Positions 21,906 to 32,199 of a DNA stretch of 64,000 bases are shown piece by piece (position 1 is the stretch's first letter; every line of letters starts with the position of its first letter). A program made the position numbers and the translations under genes. This DNA is from Triatoma infestans. Its lineage: Eukaryota > Arthropoda > Insecta > Hemiptera > Reduviidae. The stretch is taken from NCBI GenBank assembly GCA_011037195.1, contig JAAEAF010004302.1, positions 1 through 64,000 on the forward strand. Reading direction: 5' to 3'. The notes beneath the pieces were generated by a model. The model was given only the letters and a program-made list of their open reading frames with translations, did no database searches and was not told where the DNA came from.

Positions 21906-23400
21906 ATATACTTAAATATTTTTATAAAGTTTCTACAAAATATAATAAATATAGCAAGATTTCGTTTAATTTGGTAGTAGCCATTATGGCTTTATTAAGA
22001 ATGTTGTAAATAACATAAATAAAACAATGTTAACTTTACATTAGCTGGTTCTAAAAAGATGTTGATTTGTAATTATAGAAAACATATAAACGAACATATA
22101 TAGGTCAAGCTTTTGAAGGGTCCATGAAGAATAAGCCACAAATAAAAATTAATATTTGTTAAGTACATACACATCAAGAAGTGAAAGCCAGGACAGTCAG
22201 GTTATCTTTATGTCACTGACCTAACTAACCTGTATGATAACGAAATTCTGTCAACTTATCTTTCTATTTGATTATAATTGAAAATATACTAAAATTAAAT
22301 ATTTGCTTTAATACACTTGGGGGGGGGGTAAACATAAATTTACAGCATAGTAGGTTATAGTTTAATCAAGACAAATGTTAAGTGAAACAACCAGTTGGTG
22401 AAACTCAAATAGAAATTTAGGACAAAGTAAGACATATGTAGGTTGAAAGGTGCTAAAATAGGAAGTCATTAAATTGAAATTAAGATTTCAAATAGATAAA
22501 AAAATCTTCCATGAAATTTTCGAAGACATTGTGCCAATAAAACAAATGTTTTTTTCTGAAATTATTTTATCTATAAATGGTGTATCATTAACAAGCTAAT
22601 TAAAAATATATATATAAACTTTTTAAAACCTTTCTGAAATGGAAATTAAAAATAAGTTATTTGAAGTGTCTAATTAGTGAAGGATATTTTTTCTCCTTAT
22701 GAAGTTTAATGACCTCATTAAAGGCCAACTACAAGATACTATTGCAAAATTGAAAAATCTTATATAAGATCAACACAATGACCTCCATTTTTAATTTCCA
22801 TTCTTTCACTTGGATACAGCAAACAAATTCTAAACATTTTAAATGAATGTAAAAAAAAAAAAATCAAACTCGATTATCAGAATTACCTAAAAATAGATTA
22901 CTAGATAGATAACTTTTTGAAAAGTGCCTGGCTTCAGAGATCCGGGAATTGGACCGTTTTATTTTAGTTATCATGTGTAATTTTTTAATGGCGTATTTTT
23001 TTTCTTATTGAATTTCCGTGGTAATACATGATTTGGGATCCCCTGAATTCAGAAAAATATTTTTAGTTAATGACGACGAATGTGTGTCAAAATATCTCGA
23101 AAAATAAAAATGAATGATGTGAACAAGACTTTCTCTTGCTGCAACTATTGGTAAACCTTTTCTTTAAACTTTGAATTTTTACTAAGCGTTTATTCGCTTT
23201 AATATTACCATAAGAAGTGTGAAACTTAAAAGATACCCTGAAGTCGTGACAAAACAATAGGAGACTATGAACGCTTCTATTAATCCTAACAATTTTAAAC
23301 AGAGAATTCTCTGTTTAACCGTGAAAGATCCCCGTTAAAAATCAATTTTCCCAGAAATTGTTGTCAAACAAAAGTGACAGAACTGTATGTGTACAGTTAG
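21906..23400. other. AT-rich DNA, no gene, R fragment near 22990-23210
   Basis: No recognisable coding sequence. A G run sits at 22320-22328. Plus-orientation R fragments (TTTCCGTGGTAATACATG, GTGTCAAAATATCTCGAAAA) lie at the end. Confidence 0.55.
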
Positions 23401-23890
23401 TTAGTCGTGTACAATAATAGGAATTACTACATATTTTATGGTCCTGAGCCAGCAGTAGCCGTCACCAAGCAATTTTGCTACAGGGAACTAGAGTGTCATG
23501 GAAGATTGTCTCCTCCGGCTAAGAGATTAATAGGTATAAGCCAGGGAGAACTTCAAGTATCTTCTCTCCCTGAGCAGGATATAAAAAAATCGAGGTTGGT
23601 GTATCCGGTCATTTACATAAAATAGACAGAATTGTGACGAGGGTGTCAGGAAAACGGTGTACCACTGTCTAGGTAATTTATTTATTTATTCCACAGCCTG
23701 TGCCATGGTGGTTAAAGTCATAACATGAATTAAAATAAATAATGTAAGTCAAGCAGTAACATTTAAAACACAACAATATAGATAAAACAGAGGTGTAAAC
23801 AACAACAATATAAATATATATAGAATATAATTTGTTTACAAAAAGAGGCAAAACTTCATTTAATTTCATTTAACAATGTTTTGAAATATG
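23401..23890. other. Unassigned, moderately GC-rich block
   Basis: 23430-23680 is less AT-rich than its surroundings and has an open frame of 72 codons, but I recognise no domain. Its position just past the 3' side of the minus-strand LINE suggests LINE 3' sequence or another repeat. Confidence 0.35.
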
Positions 23891-23896
23891 ACAATT

Positions 23897-25060
23897 TCAC
23901 TGAGAATCCAAATTATTATTGATGTGTTCATTCCATTCCCGGCATATTCTTGACAGAATGTTCATGTGAAAGAATAGGTTTGTGCTATGATGAGGAACTG
24001 CAAACTTATAGGAATGTCTTAAGTGGATGGTAGATACATGGAAGGGAATATCAGCCAGAAGTTCAGAACAGTCGATTGTATTATTGATCAGTTTATAAAG
24101 GAATAACAGATCAGTCTTCAATCTCCTTATTTCTAAGGAATCAATGTCTAATTTAACGTGGGGGAACTTCCTTATGTAATATTTGACAAATCGCCCTTGT
24201 ATAAATTCAAGACTATCAACGTCGCTCTTTGTATATGGGTTCCACACCAGTGAACCATATTCTAAAATACTTCTAACATATGACGTATAGACCGCCAAAA
24301 TTGCTTTAGGGTCTTCGAGCTCTCTTGTTTTCCGGATCACAAACCCCAGCATCCTGGAAGCTCTTTTGCAGGTTTCGTCAATGTGCTAACTCTCAGGTTA
24401 TCACTTAGTTTGGTACCTAGGTCCCTAATGTTTGTGACCCAATCCAGGAGATTACTCTGGATGGTGTAGAAGAAATCCACATTATTCCGTTTCCTAGAAA
24501 ACGAAATGACATGACATTTATTGATGTTCATTTCCATACCGTTTGCTTTGCACCACTCTAAGAGACGATTTAGGTCCTCTTGCAATTTCTCACTATCCTG
24601 CACTGAAGTTATTCTTCCATTCTAGAAGAAGACCCTGGATTCCAATCCGATTTAATTTTTGGAGCAATATTGAATGAGGAACCCGGTCAAAAGCCTTTTT
24701 AAAGTCAGTATAGACAGCATCTACCTGGTCTCCCTTTTCAACTTCTTTGGCTATTATATTTAGCAAACATGTTAAATTAGTCATTGTTGATCTCCTGGAG
24801 ATAAAACCATGTTGATTCGGAATGATACTGCTATTGAATATGCTCAGAAGATCCAGGATAAGCGACTCAAAAAGTTTGGCCAGTGCGTTTGAAGTCGTTA
24901 TTGGCCGTATATGGTTCTCAATATTCTTTGGGCTCGACATCTTTGGAATCGGGATTGTATGGGCCACTTTAAACTCGCTAGGAAAAATGCCAGACTGAAG
25001 AGATTGGTTAAAAATTTTTGTAATAGGGCCACTAATCCCGTTTCACAAATACGGGAGGGC
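23897..25060 (-). pseudogene. Jockey/CR1-like LINE reverse transcriptase with palm deleted
   Basis: Minus strand in order: KIFNQSLQSGIFPSEFKVA and TIPIPKMSSP...RPITTSNALAKLFE (fingers), NQHGFISRRST, YTDFKKAFDRVPHSILLQKL (motif A, Asp kept), then a break near 24600, then LNRLLEWCKANGMEMNINKC, then YTSYVRSILEYGSLVWNPY, ending in a C-terminal tail near 23897. The order and the LEYGSLVWNP motif are typical of Jockey/CR1-type LINEs. The segment that should hold the catalytic YADD is missing at the junction near 24593-24603, where motif A runs straight into the connection region. Frameshifts separate the three blocks. It cannot be active. Confidence 0.88.
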
Positions 25061-25099
25061 AACACTCTCCAAGGAATGCTTGGGGGATGTTGGAGATTA

Positions 25100-27190
25100 A
25101 GATATTGTGGTCAGACCGGTAGAGGGATGCTTCTTAATATATATATATTATAGTAAACATCGGGATTAAAAGGAAATTGATTCGAATCAATAATCTAATG
25201 GTAATTACACGTAAAAACAAGACTTGGTTATATTATAAGAAATCTTATTTACCAACTGGTTTGGCAGTTTCTAACAAGAAGTAATAAAGTACAACACAAT
25301 AATTTGGAAAATTACCGCTAGTAACTGATATTAAATTGGCCAGAAGTTTGTAAATGACTAACAACCTTGGAAATTTCCTTCATATAGCTTAGATTAGCAT
25401 TATTTAATGCTGTTTTTTAGAAAAGAAAGGGAAAGAAATAGATTAAAAAAAAGAAGGAATTATCTGGAGGAAACACATAGACACAACATTTTCTTATTAC
25501 AGTTAATAGACTTATAAAATAAAAAATTATTCTTCAACTTGCTATCTGTACTCATAGTTTAGTCGTGCTAACTTAAATACAATTTTTTGGTTTTAATTCA
25601 AATTTTACTGAAGTGTTTTAACACAAAAGTGAAGGGGGTGGGGGTGATGAAACAAAAACCAGGCAGATAAAGAAGTGTTTATACTGCAGTTTAGAAGAGC
25701 ACGACAAAAAAGCATTGTACCAACTACATATAACATTTGAAATTTCTTCTTACAACTATTTGAAATAAATATTTTGGGAAAAATGTTTAAAATAACAACG
25801 ATATAGGTTTATATATCTGTGCAGTTAGGATTTCAGTTTAAATAAAATTCAGAAAAATTTATCCTATTCTGTGAAGTCGCACTTTAGGTTAATCGATTTT
25901 CTTCAAACTCGAAAATTTTCACAATATATAAAGTGTCATTATCGTTATGTAAGTGACAGAACTTACAATACACTGGAATTGAACTTTTGAGAGAAATAGA
26001 AAATCACTCTTTTCTTGGAACCCTGGCAAAAACAATGTTCCTAGAAAAATGTTTGATATAAAACTGATAGATAGACAGATATGAGTTACATACAAAAGTT
26101 TAAAGACTACAATAGGAATACTTTCTGAATAGTTTTTTTGAATCTGTGCGTGCGGAAATACTTGTTTTGGAGATCAGCAATCTCAAAAAAAAAAAAATCA
26201 GAGTAACTGTTTATATTATTTATTGAACATTATTTAAGGATATTCTCTTAAGGATAATCTCTTAGGTCATCATCATTAGGCCGTTGGCAATACTTAATAA
26301 TAAATGTGAAACATATGTTAAAGAGACAAGGGCGATAACTGCCAACTACGAGTACAATACAAACTAAAAAAAAAAGTGAGACGACAGTGGAGAGGATGAG
26401 ATAATCATAGACCCGTCGTCGGCTGTGTCATTACGAAGCAAGGACATCTACCAATAACAACAGATATCGCGCCCTCTATACAAACTAATTTAACTATACA
26501 TACACGTACAATCACCTCTTTCTATTCTGTTAAAAAATAAGTTCTATTTAACTTCAAAAAAAAAAAAAATTGTTATTGATATTTATTCTATTTGCTAAAA
26601 AATTTTAACGCTTCAGAATGAATCTAGAACATTGTTAACTATATCATTACAAACGTTTTGCACCTCTCATTTCATCTGACAAATTTTGTTTACCTGTATT
26701 TTGAGGTGATAATATTCATTTGTAGTTTACTTGATATCAAATTTATATACTTACATTGTCGAGAATTTTTTCTGTAGCAACTTCATTGTCAGTCTTCTTC
26801 AGATTTTATTTCGTTATAATATTATCTTCGTTTATCCTAATAGTGTAATAATATCAGTTTCAAATTCATATGAATTTACAAAACTGGTCACTAATTCCAC
26901 GTTATTAGAAAAAATTAGAAAATTTTTGTGAAATGCTAGTCTTATTCCAAAAATGTGATTTGTCTGAAACAACGAAAAATTTATACAACGTTAATCAAAT
27001 TATTATTTTTTTGTTTAATTATTATTGACAATTTCTTTACAATAGTTACACAGTACAATTTCTCAGTAAATAGTTTACACAATTTACAATAGTTACAAGT
27101 AAATATAATGATAGCTAATGCAATAATGGGATGTTATAGACTGGAGAAGATAACCCAATAGTGACATCCCATTATCATGAAATATGTGAT
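25100..27190. other. AT-rich DNA, no gene; R fragment near 25840-26170
   Basis: A minus-orientation R fragment is recognisable by AAGTCGCACTTTAGGTTAATC and AAATCACTCTTTTCTTGG. The stretch 26250-26480 is less AT-rich but has no recognisable frame. Confidence 0.55.
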
Positions 27191-27199
27191 ACCTTATTT

Positions 27200-27945
27200 C
27201 ACAGTGTCATGACAAGAGTAGATCACGAGATCATCTCCTCTTCAATCTCCTTAGGGGATTACCTGATATGGGCAAAAGGGATATTCAGGTTATTATGGAT
27301 ATAGTGAAGTTCGTTCGAAAGATGGAGCATTAAAGAATGGAGACTTTCCGAAGGATTTTTGGCAGCTCGGATTGGATGCCTTGGGAACTCGAACGTTTAG
27401 TCGATCCACATACATTCAATACCGTATGGCCAAATTTGTCTCAGTAATAGTAGATATAAACCTTTTGTTGGTTTAGTTTAGTTTGAACGTCGATGAACCT
27501 TTCCAGGAGTTTATACCGACCGTTAACTTTCTGTCTTTTCAGTCAGGTATGGAGATTCCATGTTAATCGTCAACAGTCCAAGGTAAAGTACATTGTTAAC
27601 GGATGGAATAGGGATTTGATTATTGAAGAAGATAGGTTGTAGGATTTATCGGCGAAGCTTAAATTTTACGTATTTTGGTTTGATTGGATTACTTTTAATT
27701 CGCCATTTAACTAACCATGTCTGCAGTTGGTTGAAGTGCAACTGGAGAGCTCTCGTAATAATAACAAGATCGAATTGCAATTGCAATTGCGTAATAATAA
27801 CAGAATTGCGGTACCGTCAGCAAAGGTAGATATGATAGTATTTGGATGCTGTGGAATATCTGCTGTGTATAAGGTGAAGGGAAGAGGCCCAAGAATTCTG
27901 CTTTGAGGGACACTAGCTCCATCCAAGGAGTCTGCTGCACCACAG
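27200..27945 (-). pseudogene. Jockey-like LINE reverse transcriptase fragment
   Basis: Minus strand from 27945: SVPQSRILGPLPFTLYTADI, then NTIISTFADGTAIL, an (AATTGC)n-like disruption, then LQTWLVKWRIKSNPIKPKYV, NNQIPIPSVNNVLYLGL, and a C-terminal part with GLYLLLLRQIWPYGIE...HPIRAAKNPSESLH. These are Jockey-clade motifs. The catalytic FADD reads FADG, so one of the two metal-binding Asp residues is lost. Stops and frameshifts are frequent. The 5' half is missing. Confidence 0.85.
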
Positions 27946-28413
27946 CTGTCTCTAAGATATCTGCCTTGTAGATATGATTTTGGGATAATAATGTAAAAAT
28001 TTCAATTTAGAAGAAAATTTAACAATTGAATCTTGAGAATGCATAAACAGAAAACTGTATTAGAGTTTTTCATGTTTGATTGGTATAATTTAGTGTTGAG
28101 TAAACATTAATAAAAAAGATGAAGAAACAGAGCAGAGTCATGGACCTTGAAGTATAGGTCATCTTACTTGATTTTTTAACGTTAAAGTAGGAATTTTTTC
28201 AACAAACCTAATTACTTTTACACTTTATAATAGTATAGTCGAATATATTGAAATGTCACGTTGAAAAAACCTCATGTCATCACAGTTCCGCCATACCTCC
28301 CTAAAATAAAACAAATACGATCTCTTCACACTGAAAGCATACATGAGATTTAAAGAAATATGCTGATGCCACTTTCAAGATAATAAGAGTAATAGAGCTG
28401 GAATAATAAGGAA

Positions 28414-28638
28414 GGGATTTAGCTCAGTGGTAGCCTGCTGGCCTAGCAACAGGTGGTCCTGGGTTTGAGTCCAGAGGTGCTGCCCTTGGACTTCCTAGTA
28501 GCCCCTACAGTTCACTGTGCGGTGATGGACAGTGTTGTCTGTAACGAAAGAACACTGTCCGGAAGCCGGCAGTGCACTGAGAAGATTTCAGGTGCCAATG
28601 CCAATGACTGCAGATGTTGACGCACCTTAAAAAAAAAT
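28414..28638 (+). repeat. tRNA-derived SINE, full copy
   Basis: The head has an RNA polymerase III box A (TAGCTCAGTGG, 28420-28430) and box B (GGTTTGAGTCC, 28462-28472) at tRNA-like spacing. It is followed by a body with CTACAGTTCACTGTGCGG, GAACACTGTCCGGAAGCCGG and GCAGTGCACTGAGAAG, then ATGTTGACGCACCTTAAAAAAA. This is the only copy here with both boxes intact. No clear target duplication is seen. Confidence 0.85.
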
Positions 28639-28839
28639 ACCTACAATGTAATGCTATTTATATATATACAAGGGTCAGCTATAATATACTATTTGATTGT
28701 TTTATAAGTTATGAAGCAATTTCAAAAAAACTACAGTTTAAACCATGGAAATATTCAAAGAACCCAAATCGTGTTTATAAAAGAGGGTTCTTCACTCTCC
28801 TATGTTTGAAATCACTGCCAGTCTTAGTTCCCTAAGGCT

Positions 28840-29200
28840 GTGCAATGTTGTCTGGTACATAACTTGCACCTGTCAAAAAACTTCACTGTGGCGATTTTGA
28901 TAAGTTCTTCTATGTACTCGATACATTCGCAAAAACATGAAGATCTAGGATTATTAGGGTACACCGGGGTGAGGATGTTAACCAATCTCAGAAATTTATT
29001 CTGTGTTATCTACAAAGAGGATATACTGGATCGACATGCCAAGTTCTAGGAGAAACGGACTCCTCTGGTCTAATGCAGCAAAAGCTAGGGTAGCTTAGAC
29101 TCCGTACAGAGCAGGAGAAATAACGCCCGGTTAGCTCCTAGTTGAGAATTACTCCCAGATACTTGACATTAGCAGACCAAGGAGTATCAGATGACCGGGA
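28840..29200 (-). pseudogene. LINE reverse transcriptase thumb/C-terminal fragment
   Basis: The minus strand reads TPWSANVKYLGVILN (about 29190-29145), then a degraded stretch, then ITQNKFLRLVNILTPVYPNN (about 29010-28955) and a tail. The WSxxVKYLGVxLD and QNKxLRxI patterns are standard in Jockey-like LINE ORF2. Stops are present. Confidence 0.7.
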
Positions 29201-29644
29201 AAAGTAGAATATAGTAAGCAAAATAAAGTACTTTCCCTTTATACAGTCCTCAGAATAATAAATTAGAAGGAAGTTATAATCGTTACATAAAAATAATTAT
29301 AAATATTCGAGGAATAATACCGAATGTTTATTACGAAATTTTCTGATATAATGATATTAATATAAGAATTGTTTAAGTGTCCTCTACCAATGATACTTAT
29401 TTTCTTAACTTACAAGGCTATCTTAAACATACCGTTTTATATACAATGACAACAAATTGGTTTCCAGAACAATTTATTGCTCAATTAGAATATAAAGAAA
29501 AATATTTAGAAAATTTTATTACCCAGAAGAAATTGAAAAAGCTTAGTTGAACATCATGACTGAGTATTACGTTTCGAAAATGCTCAGAGTAACATTTTTT
29601 GAGGTTTCGGGTGATTGCGAAATATGTTTTTAGGATGATTTGTT

Positions 29645-29790
29645 CCTATGTCTGAATTGAAGGTGGATGTTGGGAATGGCTAGAAAGCCAAATCCACTGC
29701 GGCACCACCCTGAAGAAGCTCATTGCAGTATGGGCGAAAGTCGGTTTATAACAAAGCACTGACGTTGCTGGTCTCAACCCGAGGACCTTT
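29645..29790 (+). repeat. Family C repeat, single arm
   Basis: Shares CTGAAGAAGCTCATTGCA and AACAAAGCACTGACGTTG with the foldback at 21715-21905. It carries CTGAAGA-A-GCTC...GGGC-GAAA (29710-29739), a hammerhead-like layout. A shorter relative (GGAATGGCTGCGAAACCAAT) lies at about 55370-55400. Confidence 0.65.
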
Positions 29791-31304
29791 TTTTTCCATA
29801 ATTAAACTTCATAATTAATTTTTAATAAGTCAATTTACAAATTATACTAGGCTAGGATCCTTGCTTTTTTTGGTCTCTCACTGACTGTTCTTGAACCCAT
29901 ACCACGCCTTTACCTTGCAAATGGAAGTTAAGAAATGCAGGCAGAGAAAGTTGTGAGTTTCTTAAAATATTTTTTTGTTACAACATGTTTCGTCCAAATT
30001 ACATGCTTATCGTAAGTTTTTATTCATCATCAAAACAGACAGCTTATTCAATAAAAATAAAAAAGAAAAGAAAAGCTGAATCTGAAAATCATTCATTTAT
30101 ACATATTTCTGTGATGAACCAAGTATTAATATTTAAACACTAACAGATTGTTCATTGATTACTCCTCCCTCCAAAACACCCATCTACTAGAGTTCATTGA
30201 ATAATTCTAACTCTCCCAAGTAGTTTGCCAACTTTTTTTGCTTTGCTAAAAATATATAAATAAATTCTACTCGGACACCTAAACCTTTCACGTAATACAC
30301 TTTTATAATTTGTTTGGCAGCAGCTAAATAAGGTAAGAACACTTGTTGAGATGTGATTAGCACATTAAAAATACTTATTTAATCCATCATTTCTTGCAGT
30401 TATTTCACAACATTAGTCCTTCGGACTCTGTCACAATCCCATTTCAGAGAGCCAGAATCTAATAGAAAAAGATTTCACTACGTTAGTAATGATCAATCAA
30501 ATATCAATGTTCTGTTAACATCACGCTTTCTTATCTGTTAATATTTGACTTTCGAAATGAAATGTTTCATTAGACCAACAGACTCCGTTTTAAATTCGTT
30601 TTTGGAACAAAAATGTATAATTCTGAATTAATGTATAAGTATTTTATCTCTCTTTGCTGTCCTACATTATATGTGTTCAAAATATCTCTTGTGAGTATAA
30701 GTACCATAATTGGGACCCTTTATTCATTTTTATATCATTCAAGAATAAATATATGTATATATCTTTATATATGCGAAGTTTAAAGCAAACGGTTAAAGCT
30801 ATTTTTGAAAAAAATCGCAACTTAAACAAAAAAATTAATAAAAACGCACTACCAGCTGATGGATATCAACAAATCTTCGTGTCTAATGCTATGATGGTAC
30901 CTAAACGGGCTATCAAACTTGATCTTTCTTTTTTTGAGAAATTTTGTTCACACATATGCATCCATATAAAACGCTGTGGACTTCATAACAATATTTCCAA
31001 ATTGAATTTCGCAAATTTGATAAAATCGCAATCTTTGCTCTTACCCAGTTTTCTAGCAATGCAAACGCCCCAACCAGCCTATCAATATTGTTTGCTTTCC
31101 AACAAAGCCTCAGATTGGTTTGTGATTGTAGAAATCATGTGCGATGGATGATATCTTAGCTACCATTAAATTTCTAACTAAAAGTCAGATATTTCTAAAA
31201 AAACCCAACGAGTTTTGAACTAATCTGAGATCAGAGCAGTCTGTGGACCAATGCATTTATGATTGTGCGGATATGCGCAGTAAGTAGCATTTGACTGGTT
31301 GCAA
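29791..31304. other. No gene; R-family fragment near 30770-30950
   Basis: A 165-codon open frame starts at 30654. Its middle part is the minus-orientation R repeat (AGTTTAAAGCAAACGGTTAA, AAAACGCACTACCAGCTGATG), and its ends have AT-rich random character, so I do not call it a gene. On the minus strand at about 29985-30050 there is another TGATGA...CGAAAC pair. Confidence 0.5.
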
Positions 31305-31324
31305 GAGAGTTTGTAATGAATTTA

Positions 31325-31392
31325 ACAAATATCAAATAACAAATCAAATATCAAATAACAAATATCAATGTAACAAATATCAAATTTAACAG
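31325..31392. repeat. AT-rich minisatellite
   Basis: Imperfect tandem copies of AACAAATATCAAAT. Confidence 0.85.
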
Positions 31393-31980
31393 CAACTAAT
31401 CATATAATGCGCATGAATGTTATGGTTAAACACTTGTCATTTGGTAATTAATAATGAACTATGTTGGAACAAACGTATTTATTGTATTTACAATAGTTCT
31501 AGCTATTTTGGATCTATCGACGATAAAAGAAGATTAATTTATTATTAGAGCTACTAAATTAAAATCTGTAAAGTTCTTCACACGTTCTTTTTTTATTTAT
31601 TTTAACATTCATATTAATTATTATTTATTTGCACTCAAATTTACTATTTGTTGGCAAAAGAGTAGCGACATTACACATAAATAACTAAGAAAAAGAAAGA
31701 ACTCAATAAATAAAATAAAGTAATAAATAATCATTATGTCATAAATGAAAAGTTAGCTAATAATGTATTATATAGACAAGAAAAATAACACATCATTTAC
31801 TAAAGTAAAATAAAATTTGTTCGTTTCCACATTATTACTAAATTAAAGAATTGTAGTGGTGTTTGAGTCATTAAAATTAATAAATAATTAATAAGTACTT
31901 TCTTTTCCTAAAATTAAAATAAACAATAAAAAAAAAACGCAAAAGAAATCAAAACAATAAAAAAATTTTTTAAATTACAA

Positions 31981-32158
31981 TTTTTTTTTAATTTAAGGCG
32001 CGTCAACATGTATGGTCATTGGCGCCCGGCCTCCGGACAGTGTTCTCTCGTTACAGACAACACTGGCCATCACCGGAGAGTGAGCTGTAGAGGCTCCTAG
32101 AAAAAATCTAAGGGTAGCACAGCTGGACTGGAACCCGGGTCCTCCGCGTGGGAGTCCA
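31981..32158 (-). repeat. tRNA-derived SINE, 5'-truncated
   Basis: Minus-strand copy with box B-like GGGTTCCAGTCC near 32128-32140, the body GACAGTGTTCTCTCG/CCTCCGGACAG (as complement), and the 3' motif GTTGACGCGCCTTAAATT followed by an A run. Box A is missing. Confidence 0.8.
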
Positions 32159-32199
32159 GTTTAAATTACAAATTATTAATAATTCTAATATTTTATAAA

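Noticed and set aside
28414..28480. Functional tRNA gene
   Set aside because: Boxes A and B are present, but the acceptor and anticodon arms do not form a full tRNA, and the sequence continues into the repeated SINE body.
29985..30050. Fourth hammerhead-like motif (minus strand TGATGA...CGAAAC)
   Set aside because: No convincing stem between the two halves.
30654..31151. 165-codon open frame (plus)
   Set aside because: The middle is an R-family repeat read in one frame and the ends are AT-rich filler; no domain and no splice logic.
31325..31392. Possible CRISPR-like or structured array
   Set aside because: AT-rich minisatellite with no unique spacers; the DNA is eukaryotic.
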